Shown here one piece after another: positions 6,732 through 13,394 of a stretch of DNA of 14,708 nt. The notes beneath the pieces were generated by a model. It had not been told where the DNA came from, did not search any database, and was given only the letters and a program-made list of their open reading frames with translations. How positions within the stretch are numbered: the first letter of the stretch is position 1; every line of letters begins with the position of its first letter. Source of the stretch: JBBKWG01 sp037968835 (lineage in GTDB: Bacteria > Pseudomonadota > Alphaproteobacteria > Rhodobacterales > Rhodobacteraceae); assembly GCA_037968835.1 (NCBI GenBank), contig JBBKWG010000083.1, positions 1-14,708 on the forward strand, written 5' to 3'. Position numbers and translations under genes: made by a program.

Positions 6732-7273
6732 TGGCCGGACATTCCGATAAAGACATGGCGCTGCCGGAGTTCTCCAAACCGGTGAAAATCCTTATCGTGA
6801 TCGCGCCCTACTACACCAGGATTTCCGAAGCGCAACTCGCATCAGCCCGCACAACGATCGAAGCTGCAGGCGCGGCCCACGAAACGGTCGAGGTGCCGGG
6901 CTCGCTTGAAATCCCGAGTGCCATCAGCATTGCCAACCGTCTGAGCAACTACGACGGCTTCGTCGCACTCGGCTGCGTCATCCGCGGTCGCACCAGCCAC
7001 TACGACGTTGTGGTGAACCAAAGCGCGCAGGGCATCATGCTGCTCGGCCTTCAGGGCCTGGCGATCGGCAACGGCATCATCACGGTTGAAAACATGGACC
7101 AGGCGGAAGAACGCGCCGATGCCAAGCGTCTCGACACAGCGGGTGCGGCGGCGCAGGCGGCGTTGCATCTGATCGCGCTCACCCGTCGCTACGGGCAGCC
7201 TTCGCGGGACGTCGGATTCAAACCCGGGGAATTCCTGCTCGCCGGCAGCGGTGAAGGCTCGACAACCGCATGA
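6728..7273 (+). CDS. ribH: 6,7-dimethyl-8-ribityllumazine synthase
   Basis: Lumazine synthase condenses 5-amino-6-ribitylaminouracil with dihydroxybutanone phosphate, giving the substrate of riboflavin synthase. The 181-residue protein shows the family landmarks: an aromatic near the N-terminus in VIAPYYTRI, VEVPGSLEIPSAI, the ALGCVIRG motif followed by TSHYDVV with the catalytic histidine, GIITVENMDQAEERA, and a helical AAQAALHLIAL segment. The position after GCVIRG is Arg rather than the Glu, Gly or Ala often found there, which is probably tolerated. The ATG at 6728 overlaps the ribBX TGA, and GGAG lies five bases upstream; a second ATG follows directly at 6731. The stop overlaps the nusB start by the same ATGA arrangement, so the three genes are translationally chained. 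The tail after residue about 155 (RRYGQP onward) is longer than in minimal family members. Confidence 0.96.
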   Translation: MMAGHSDKDMALPEFSKPVKILIVIAPYYTRISEAQLASARTTIEAAGAAHETVEVPGSLEIPSAISIANRLSNYDGFVALGCVIRGRTSHYDVVVNQSAQGIMLLGLQGLAIGNGIITVENMDQAEERADAKRLDTAGAAAQAALHLIALTRRYGQPSRDVGFKPGEFLLAGSGEGSTTA

Positions 7274-7728
7274 GTCGCAACAAACGTCAGATGAAATCCG
7301 CCGCGCGACTTTACGCGGTGCAGGCGTTGTTCCAGATGGAGGCGTCGGATCAGACCGTTGAAGCGATCCAGCAGGAATTCGAGGATCATCGCTTCGGTGC
7401 CGAATACGATGGTGACGCGCTCGTCGAAGGCGATATCGGCCTATTTCGCAAGCTCGTCGATGATGCGGTCAACTGGCAGGCGAAAATCGACCAGATGACC
7501 GACCGCGCATTGGTTGCGAAATGGCCGATTGCCAGGATCGACCCGACGCTGCGCGCGCTTTTTCGTGCCGCAGGAGCCGAACTTACCGAAGGCGAAGCCC
7601 CGCCCAAAGTCGTCATCACCGAATATGTCGACGTCGCCAAGGCATTCTTCCCCGAAGGCCGCGAGGCAAAATTCGTGAACGCCGTGCTGGACCATATGGC
7701 CCGCGAGGCACAGCCCGAGGCTTTCTGA
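7270..7728 (+). CDS. nusB: Transcription antitermination protein NusB
   Basis: NusB binds boxA RNA with NusE (ribosomal protein S10) and supports antitermination of rRNA operons. The 152-residue, all-helical protein has the typical basic N-terminus with SAARLYAVQALFQME, and the C-terminal half contains IARIDPTLRALFRAAGAEL, PPKVVITEYVDVAKAFF and EAKFVNAVLDHMA, the conserved NusB blocks. It starts at the ATG inside the ribH stop, with a GAAGG about a dozen bases upstream. Placement after ribH is the usual arrangement in Proteobacteria and supports both calls. It ends the plus-strand group and faces sdaA across an 83-base gap with a GC-rich hairpin. Confidence 0.97.
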   Translation: MSRNKRQMKSAARLYAVQALFQMEASDQTVEAIQQEFEDHRFGAEYDGDALVEGDIGLFRKLVDDAVNWQAKIDQMTDRALVAKWPIARIDPTLRALFRAAGAELTEGEAPPKVVITEYVDVAKAFFPEGREAKFVNAVLDHMAREAQPEAF

Positions 7729-7770
7729 AGATCCGTTCACCTCCATCGACCTGAAAATATTCTGGGGGTG

Positions 7771-7787
7771 CGGGGGCTAGGCCCTCG
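7771..7787. terminator. GC-rich hairpin between convergent nusB and sdaA (probable two-way terminator)
   Basis: CGGGGGC (7771-7777) and GCCCTCG (7781-7787) pair over seven positions, counting one G-U on the plus-strand RNA, around a TAG loop. On the minus strand the stem is followed after about eleven bases by an AATATTTTC stretch, so it fits best as the sdaA terminator. On the plus strand there is no T-run. The convergent position supports termination in both directions. Confidence 0.45.
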
Positions 7788-7811
7788 GCTTGATCCAAAG
7801 GGCGCGAAGCT

Positions 7812-9185
7812 TCAGCAGTTCGGAATGTTGACCGCCAGACCGCCGAGCGAGGTTTCCTTGTACTTCTCGCTCATGTCCTGTCCGGTCTGACGCATCGTTT
7901 CGATCGCTGCGTCCAGCGGAACCAGATGTTGGCCGTCACCGCGAAGCGCCAGTGAAGCCGCCGATACCGCCTTGATCGCGCCAAGCCCGTTGCGCTCGAT
8001 ACACGGCACCTGCACGAGGCCGCGCACCGGATCGCAGGTCATGCCAAGATGGTGCTCGAGCGCAATTTCGGCGGCGTTTTCGATTTGCTCGGGGGTGCCG
8101 CCAAGGACAGCGGCGAGGCCCGCGGCGGCCATTGCAGCGGCGCTTCCGACTTCGGCCTGACAGCCGCACTCCGCGCCCGAGATCGAGGCGTTGAACTTCA
8201 CCAATCCGCCGATCGCGGCGGCGGTCAGAAGGAAATCGCCGATGTTGCGCTCGGACGCGCCCGGCACATGGTCGAGCCAGTACCGGAGCGTCGCCGGGAT
8301 CACTCCCGCCGCCCCGTTCGTGGGCGCTGTGACGACCTGACCGCCTGCCGCGTTTTCCTCGTTCACGGCCATGGCATAGACCGCGATCCAGTCGTTTATC
8401 GTGTGCGGCGCGTTCAGGTTGCGGCCGCGCTCGGCCTCCAGTGCGCGCCGGATACCGGCGGCGCGGCGGCGAACCTTCAGACCGCCCGGCAGAATACCAT
8501 CCTCGACCAGTCCGCGATCCATGCAGTCGCGCATGACCTGCCAGATTCGCGCCATGCCGCGTTCGAGATCGGCGGCGGAGCGGCGGCTGAGTTCGTTGGC
8601 GCGTTTCAGATCGGCGATGCTGCGACCTTCCCGCGCGCACATCTCAAGCATCTCGCGAGCCGACTTGAAGGGAAATGGCACCGGCGGGCCGTCGTCGGCG
8701 TCTTTGCCGGCCGCAAGCTCCGCTTCGCTCAGCACAAAACCACCACCGATGGAGTAAAACGTCTCCTGAAGGATCACGTCACCCTGTGCGTCCGTCGCGA
8801 TCAGGCGAAGGCCATTTGCATGTCCGGGCAGGGGAGGGCCGTAGTCGAACACAAGATCGGTGTCGGGATCGAAGGCCATTTCATCAAGGCCGGATGGACG
8901 AATTATCTTCGTCTCACGGATGCGAGCGAGCGCGGCTTCGGCTGCTTCGGCGTCGTAGTCGTCGGCGCGAAAGCCTGCCAGACCCAGAATGACGGCCCGG
9001 TCGGTGGCGTGGCCGACGCCGGTGAAGGCAAGCGAGCCATGAAGCGAGGCGCGCATTCCGGCGGCGGAAAACGGCGAGGCGCGCAACTGGTCAAGAAAGC
9101 GGGCGGCCGCGACCATCGGGCCGATCGTGTGGGACGAGGACGGACCAATGCCGACCTTGAACATGTCGAAGACGGACAGAAACAT
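7812..9185 (-). CDS. sdaA: L-serine ammonia-lyase (iron-sulfur L-serine dehydratase)
   Basis: The enzyme converts L-serine to pyruvate and ammonia in the cytoplasm using an oxygen-sensitive [4Fe-4S] cluster. The 457-residue single-chain protein contains both the N-terminal beta domain (VGIGPSSSHTIGP, 11-23) and the C-terminal alpha domain (APTNGAAGVIPA, 287-298). Candidate cluster cysteines are Cys340 and Cys342 in SGAECGCQAEVGSA, Cys384 in GMTCDPV and Cys395 in VPCIERN. The last residue is Cys457; in the characterised Legionella enzyme a C-terminal cysteine caps the catalytic iron, and this tail looks equivalent. The frame is open upstream to 9338, but the ATG at 9185 has AGGGAG nine bases before it and gives the canonical MFLSVFDMFKVGIGP start. 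Length is close to E. coli SdaA (about 454). No regulator gene is adjacent. It is divergent from the 87-residue gene and convergent with nusB. Confidence 0.96.
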   Translation of the reverse strand: MFLSVFDMFKVGIGPSSSHTIGPMVAAARFLDQLRASPFSAAGMRASLHGSLAFTGVGHATDRAVILGLAGFRADDYDAEAAEAALARIRETKIIRPSGLDEMAFDPDTDLVFDYGPPLPGHANGLRLIATDAQGDVILQETFYSIGGGFVLSEAELAAGKDADDGPPVPFPFKSAREMLEMCAREGRSIADLKRANELSRRSAADLERGMARIWQVMRDCMDRGLVEDGILPGGLKVRRRAAGIRRALEAERGRNLNAPHTINDWIAVYAMAVNEENAAGGQVVTAPTNGAAGVIPATLRYWLDHVPGASERNIGDFLLTAAAIGGLVKFNASISGAECGCQAEVGSAAAMAAAGLAAVLGGTPEQIENAAEIALEHHLGMTCDPVRGLVQVPCIERNGLGAIKAVSAASLALRGDGQHLVPLDAAIETMRQTGQDMSEKYKETSLGGLAVNIPNC

Positions 9186-9304
9186 GGGCGCAGTCTCCCT
9201 TTGATCGTGCTGATGCCCGGTTCCGGTCGAAAGGGAAAGCCCGGCAGCGGCACTCGGCGGCGAATTTCGCCAGAGTTGCGCCCTGAAACGGTCAGACTTC
9301 ACTT

Positions 9305-9330
9305 CTAGGCGGGGAGCGTCAGTGAAAGGA
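9305..9330 (+). promoter_or_regulatory. CTAGGC box and ribosome-binding site before the 87-residue gene
   Basis: CTAGGC (9305-9310) lies 36 bases before the ATG in the 155-base gap shared with sdaA, followed by an AAAGGA ribosome-binding site (9325-9330). No -35 hexamer stands out. A near-palindrome GGCGAA-T-TTCGCC (about 9260-9272) in the same gap could be an operator for either direction. Confidence 0.25.
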
Positions 9331-9340
9331 CAAACCATTC

Positions 9341-9604
9341 ATGTCGATGCTCGAAGATATTGCCGACAAAATCGCCAAGCGGGCGCTGGAGACGATCAAC
9401 AAGACCGGAAACGACACTCTGGAAGCCAAGGTGAAGGCGACAATCGGGTCGTCGTCCCCGACGCTGGAAGAGGCATTTTCGACCGCAATGCGGATCAGAA
9501 GGGCAGAAGAACGGGCGATGGAAATGCTAGAGCGAGCGGAGCGGGGCGAAAAGGTCGAGGCGCCGAAAATTTCGTCGCAGCCTCAGGACGATATCAGCCA
9601 CTGA
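9341..9604 (+). CDS. Small helical protein of unknown function (87 residues)
   Basis: I do not recognise this family. The 87-residue product has no signal peptide, no membrane segment and no cysteine. Residues 1-35 and 41-70 look strongly helical and charged, the second half carrying alternating Arg/Glu-rich stretches (IRRAEERAMEMLERAERGEK, 52-71) that could form a short coiled coil; the tail (72-87) is polar and probably disordered. AAAGGA lies ten bases before the ATG. A longer overlapping frame on the same strand (9322-9618) is Arg/Gly-rich and looks like a shadow. The gene is divergent from sdaA and convergent with the DUF2065 gene, so it is probably transcribed alone. The good ribosome-binding site and sensible composition support a real gene. 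Confidence 0.65.
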   Translation: MSMLEDIADKIAKRALETINKTGNDTLEAKVKATIGSSSPTLEEAFSTAMRIRRAEERAMEMLERAERGEKVEAPKISSQPQDDISH

Positions 9605-9651
9605 CATTGGGCGCGTGACCAGAAACGGCGATGACGCAACTCGCTGATTGG

Positions 9652-9840
9652 TCAAATCGCCCGTGCGAGCCACACCAGAAGAACGCCAATAGCAACCGCG
9701 CCAAGGCCAATAGCCCGACGGGTTTCGACCGGCATTTCGGCGATGAGCTTTACGAGGTCTTCCAGACGCGAAGGGGCCAGTGAAAACACCAGCCCCTCGA
9801 ACACCAGAACCAGGCCGAGGCCCAGCAGGATCATGCTCAT
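9652..9840 (-). CDS. DUF2065 (YjeT-like) small inner-membrane protein
   Basis: A 62-residue protein with two hydrophobic segments (about 4-21 and 44-60) joined by a polar loop (LAPSRLEDLVKLIAEMPVET, 21-40), the classic YjeT/DUF2065 layout. The P-V-E-T-RR sequence before the second membrane segment is typical of the family. Its function is unknown, but it is commonly encoded next to hflC, as here. The ATG shares one base with the hflC stop (TGATG), with a TGGAG about ten bases upstream inside hflC, so translation is probably coupled. It ends the hflK-hflC unit and faces the 87-residue gene across 47 bases that hold a TGACCA/TGGTCA inverted repeat (9616-9621 and 9649-9654). Confidence 0.88.
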   Translation of the reverse strand: MSMILLGLGLVLVFEGLVFSLAPSRLEDLVKLIAEMPVETRRAIGLGAVAIGVLLVWLARAI

Positions 9841-10721
9841 CAGTTCGCGGCTCCACCATCGCCTTTCAGGAATTCGAAGAATTCACTGTCGGGCGTTATG
9901 ACGAGCGTCGAATTCGAGCCTTTGAGCGCGGTCTCATATGCCGAAAGCGACCGGTAGAAGCGGAAGAAATCCGGGTCCGCTCCATAGGCTTCGGCGAAGA
10001 TACCGTTGCGTTCGGCGTCGGCTTCACCGCGCGCGATCTCGCTTTCACGCTGCGCTTCGGAAACCAGTTCGACCACGGTCCGGTCTGCCTGCGCGCGCAC
10101 TCGCTGCGCCGCTTCTTCACCACGCGCGATTTCGTCTGCCGCTTCACGTTCGCGCTCGGCCCGCATCCGGGCGAAGGTCGCGTCGAGGTTCTGCTCGGGC
10201 AGATTGGTCTGCTTCAAGCGCACGTCGATCACGTCAAGTCCAACCGCACTTGCCCGCAATTGCGCGAGGTTGCGCGTGCGCACCATAAGGGCGGCACGAT
10301 CAGCCGACAGGATCGTGTTCGAGGTTACGCCTTCCGAACCCAGGACCGCCCTGATCTGCGTTTGCAGAATGGACGCAAGCCGATCTTCGGCAGCGCGTAA
10401 CCCGCCAGCACCGACGGCCTGACGAAACTGGATCACGTCCGCGATCCGATAACGCGCGAAGGCGTCGACAACCAGTCGCCGGTCGTCCGAAGGCGTGATT
10501 TCGATCGGCGGGGTGTCCAGCGACAGGATACGGTCGTCGTATCGCACGACTTCCTGAATGAACGGGATTTTGAAGGCCAGTCCCGGCTCTTCCCTGACCG
10601 CCTTGATCTGACCGAACTGAAGGACAAGCGCCTTTTCGCGTTCGTCCACGATGAACACCGAGGAGATGATCGCAACAAGTGCGACAACGCCCGCGATCAG
10701 TAAGATTGCGCCGCGTCCCAT
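9840..10721 (-). CDS. hflC: HflC, regulator of the FtsH protease
   Basis: HflC forms a large inner-membrane complex with HflK that surrounds and modulates the AAA protease FtsH. The 293-residue protein has an N-terminal membrane anchor (about 5-24), then an SPFH/band-7 domain starting at FIVDEREKALVLQFGQI, and a long charged helix (about 190-250, rich in Arg/Glu/Ala) before the C-terminal YRSLSAYETAL segment typical of HflC. GAGGGA lies seven bases before the ATG, and hflK stops one base upstream, so the two are a tight operon. Length fits the alphaproteobacterial family (about 290). Confidence 0.96.
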   Translation of the reverse strand: MGRGAILLIAGVVALVAIISSVFIVDEREKALVLQFGQIKAVREEPGLAFKIPFIQEVVRYDDRILSLDTPPIEITPSDDRRLVVDAFARYRIADVIQFRQAVGAGGLRAAEDRLASILQTQIRAVLGSEGVTSNTILSADRAALMVRTRNLAQLRASAVGLDVIDVRLKQTNLPEQNLDATFARMRAEREREAADEIARGEEAAQRVRAQADRTVVELVSEAQRESEIARGEADAERNGIFAEAYGADPDFFRFYRSLSAYETALKGSNSTLVITPDSEFFEFLKGDGGAAN

Positions 10722-10722
10722 A

Positions 10723-11877
10723 TCAATTTCCCTCGCTTGTTGTGCCGCGACGCAGCTCGTTCAAAGGCAGGTAAGGCACCACGCCCTGGCCACCGGCACC
10801 GCCGATATTTCCGTCCAGAATGATCTTGTCGACGTCGCCAAGGACTTTTTCCAGTGTCTCGATATAAAGACGCCTGCGGGTCACATCGGGCGCTAGCAGA
10901 TATTCCTGCAAGACGGCGCTGAACCGGCTGGCTTCACCCTGCGCTTCGTTGACGACCTGCGCGCGATAGCCTTCGGCTTCTTCAAGCACCTGGGCTGCTT
11001 CACCGCGCGCGCCCGCCAGAACCCGGTTGGCATAGGCGTCGGCCTGACGCTCGAGCCGGTCACGTTCCTGCTCGGCCGCCTGCACTTCACGGAAGCTGTC
11101 GATGACTTCGCGGGGTGGGTCGGCCTTGTCGAGGTTGACGCGGACGATGTTGATGCCCGCGTCATAGCTGTTGAGTGTCGACTGGATCAGTTCGAAGGCG
11201 TCCTGTTCGATCTGGCCGCGATCCCGGTTCAGGATCGGGGCGAGTTCGCTTCCGGCCACGATTTCACGCATCGCCGATTCCGAAACGGAACGGACTGTCT
11301 GTTGCGGATCGCGCAGGTTGAACAAAAACTTGGCCGGGTCGTTGATGTTCCAGACCACCTGAAAGTCGATGTCGACGATGTTTTCGTCGGTCGTCAGCAT
11401 CAGCCCGTCACCGCCTGACGAACCCGTGCGGCCCACGCCGATGTCTTCGGATTGCTCGCGTGTTACCGCGATGACTTCGTAAGTCATGACCGGCCAGGGT
11501 GCAAAGTTCAGACCCGGATTTCCGATCGAACTGAATTCACCAAGGAACAGCTCAACCGACTGTTCTTCGGGCCTGACCGTATAGAACGACTGGAACGCCC
11601 AAAGCGCCACAACGCCAAGCGCGACAAGCCCGATCGTGCCTTTGGTCAGTCTGGGACCATCGCCACCGCCGTCGCCACCGGTCCCGCGAGGCCGTCCGCC
11701 GCGCCCTCCCATGAGCACTTTAAGCTGCTCCTGGCCCTTTTTCATGATCTCTTCGATTTCCGGGATCTGGGATCCCTCGCCGGGTCTGCGGCCCGGGCGA
11801 CGATCGTCGTCACCTCCGCCGTTTTCGCCGCCGCCTCTGGAGCCACCGCCCCAGGGTCCGCCGTTATTGCTGGCCAT
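10723..11877 (-). CDS. hflK: HflK, regulator of the FtsH protease
   Basis: The 384-residue partner of HflC. The N-terminus (about 6-75) is cytoplasmic and very Gly/Arg/Asp-rich, with WGGGSRGGG-type runs and a helical insert (PEIEEIMKKGQEQLKVLMGG, 39-58). A single membrane segment follows (about 80-98), then the SPFH/band-7 domain opening with YTVRPEEQSVELFLGEF. A long Arg/Glu/Ala-rich helix and the C-terminal LPLNELR segment complete the HflK pattern. The Gly-rich N-terminal region is normal for HflK and is the reason a long false frame appears on the opposite strand. The gene begins 67 bases after gor; the ribosome-binding site (AAAGGGAA) is unusually far from the ATG. Confidence 0.96.
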   Translation of the reverse strand: MASNNGGPWGGGSRGGGENGGGDDDRRPGRRPGEGSQIPEIEEIMKKGQEQLKVLMGGRGGRPRGTGGDGGGDGPRLTKGTIGLVALGVVALWAFQSFYTVRPEEQSVELFLGEFSSIGNPGLNFAPWPVMTYEVIAVTREQSEDIGVGRTGSSGGDGLMLTTDENIVDIDFQVVWNINDPAKFLFNLRDPQQTVRSVSESAMREIVAGSELAPILNRDRGQIEQDAFELIQSTLNSYDAGINIVRVNLDKADPPREVIDSFREVQAAEQERDRLERQADAYANRVLAGARGEAAQVLEEAEGYRAQVVNEAQGEASRFSAVLQEYLLAPDVTRRRLYIETLEKVLGDVDKIILDGNIGGAGGQGVVPYLPLNELRRGTTSEGN

Positions 11878-11921
11878 TAAGGATGGTTCCCTTTTTCCGT
11901 CCGTTCATGCATTGAGTGCTA

Positions 11922-11948
11922 ACTGTAGGTTTTGGAGCCGGTTTTCAA
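11922..11948 (-). promoter_or_regulatory. Candidate hflK promoter overlapping the gor stop codon
   Basis: On the minus strand TTGAAA (11948-11943), which contains the gor TGA, is followed after 15 bases by TACAGT (11927-11922), 44 bases before the hflK ATG. The preceding C makes CTTGAAAA, also compatible with a heat-shock type -35, but the -10 region is not a clear match to either class. The spacer is short. Confidence 0.25.
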
Positions 11949-13390
11949 GCGCTTCTGACCGGCTTGTGCATCGTTACAAGTTCTTCCGATATCGTCGGAT
12001 GGACCGCAACAGTGCGGTCGAAGTCCTCTTTCGTCGCACCCATCTTGATCGCGATCCCTACCATCTGAATCAGTTCGCCGGCACCGTCCGCGACGATATG
12101 GCACCCCAGCACCTTTCGGCTTTCCTTGGCCACGATCAACTTCATCAGCACCCGATTGGGCCGTCCGGCGAACGCCGAGCGCATCGGGCGGAAGGATGTG
12201 CAGTAGACTTCGATCGGTTCGCGGTCGCGGGCCTGCTCTTCGGTAAGCCCAACGGTGCCAAGTTCGGGCTGCGTGAATACGGCCGACGCGACAAGTTCGT
12301 GGTCGGGCTTCGTCGGGTTGTCGTTGAAGACGGTCTCGGTGAACGCCATGCCTTCGCGGATGGCCACCGGGGTAAGCTGGATGCGGTCAGTGACATCGCC
12401 GATGGCATAGATCGTCGGCACGGCGGTCTGGCTGTATTCGTCGACTTCGATTGCACCGCGTCGGTTCAGTTTGACGCCGATCTCTTCAAGGCCGAGATTT
12501 GCGGTGTTCGGTGCGCGCCCGGTGGCGAACAGGATCTTGTCGAAAACCCTCTCGGTCCCGTTCGTGGCCTTGACCCAGACAGGTCCCTTGCCATCGCTTT
12601 TGCGTGTGGCTTCGCTTGCGGGCGCCCCCATGGTCGCATCGCTTTCGGTGCCGCCGTGGGTGGTCTCGTCGGTATCGGCTTCTGCGCGCAATTCCACGAT
12701 ATTTGTGCCGAGATGCAGGTCGATGCCGGATTCCTGCATCAATTCCGCGATCAGCCCGCGCGCCTCGTCATCGAAACCGCGAAGGATCTGGGCACCGCGA
12801 TAGTATTGCGTCACCTCGACGCCCAGTCCGTTGAGGATGCAGGCGAATTCGCATGCGATATAGCCGCCGCCGATGATGAGGATCGACTTGGGCAGCGTTT
12901 CCATCTGGAAGATATCATCGGAGACCATGCCAAGTTCGGCATTCGTCATCTCGGGCCGCACCGGATGGCCACCGGTGGCAACAAGGATGTGGCCGGCGGT
13001 GATTTCTTCACCCGAGGCCAGCGCAACTGTGTTGGGGCCTTTCAGTGTGACACGCGTGTCGTAGATGGTGACGTCCGAGCGACCCAGAATGTCGCGATAG
13101 ATTTGTTCGAGCCGGTCCAGTTCGCCGTTGAGACGCTTGCTGAAATCCGGCCAACTGAATGTCCCGCAGTCGGCGGTCCAGCCGTAGTCGCGCGCAAGCG
13201 AGGATTGTTCGCTGAACTCGGACGCGAACACCATGAGCTTCTTGGGAACGCATCCGCGAATGACGCAGGTGCCGCCCATCCGGCTGTCCTCGGCCAGCGC
13301 AACGCGCGCGCCGGTTGCGGCTGCGGTTCGCGCGGCACGGACGCCACCCGATCCGCCGCCGATGACAAAGAGATCGTAGTCGTGCGCCAT
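11945..13390 (-). CDS. gor: Glutathione-disulfide reductase, with an extra internal segment
   Basis: The enzyme reduces glutathione disulfide with NADPH and FAD in the cytoplasm. The 481-residue protein has the FAD-binding FVIGGGSGGVRAAR (8-21), the redox-active pair Cys42/Cys47 in GGTCVIRGCVPKK (39-51), the second nucleotide-binding IIGGGYIACEFA (172-183), two arginines suited to the NADPH 2'-phosphate (Arg198, Arg204 in YYRGAQILRGF), ATGRAPNT (289-296), YAIGDVTD (328-335) and the C-terminal HPTISEE (464-470). An Ala/Thr/Ser/Gly/Asp-rich stretch at about 238-268 has no counterpart in typical members (about 450 residues). The frame extends upstream into rpiA, but the ATG at 13390 gives the normal N-terminus and has GGAG seven bases before it. 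It follows rpiA by four bases, so both are probably co-transcribed. Confidence 0.95.
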   Translation of the reverse strand: MAHDYDLFVIGGGSGGVRAARTAAATGARVALAEDSRMGGTCVIRGCVPKKLMVFASEFSEQSSLARDYGWTADCGTFSWPDFSKRLNGELDRLEQIYRDILGRSDVTIYDTRVTLKGPNTVALASGEEITAGHILVATGGHPVRPEMTNAELGMVSDDIFQMETLPKSILIIGGGYIACEFACILNGLGVEVTQYYRGAQILRGFDDEARGLIAELMQESGIDLHLGTNIVELRAEADTDETTHGGTESDATMGAPASEATRKSDGKGPVWVKATNGTERVFDKILFATGRAPNTANLGLEEIGVKLNRRGAIEVDEYSQTAVPTIYAIGDVTDRIQLTPVAIREGMAFTETVFNDNPTKPDHELVASAVFTQPELGTVGLTEEQARDREPIEVYCTSFRPMRSAFAGRPNRVLMKLIVAKESRKVLGCHIVADGAGELIQMVGIAIKMGATKEDFDRTVAVHPTISEELVTMHKPVRSA

Positions 13391-13394
13391 GCGA

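Noticed and set aside
8049..9308. Plus-strand open frame of 419 codons opposite sdaA
   Set aside because: It is fully antisense to SdaA, which has all cluster and substrate motifs; the composition is Gly/Arg/Ala-rich without domain features.
11650..11860. Gly-rich repeats at the start of hflK as a repeat element
   Set aside because: They are the normal Gly/Arg-rich cytoplasmic tail of HflK and not a DNA-level tandem repeat.
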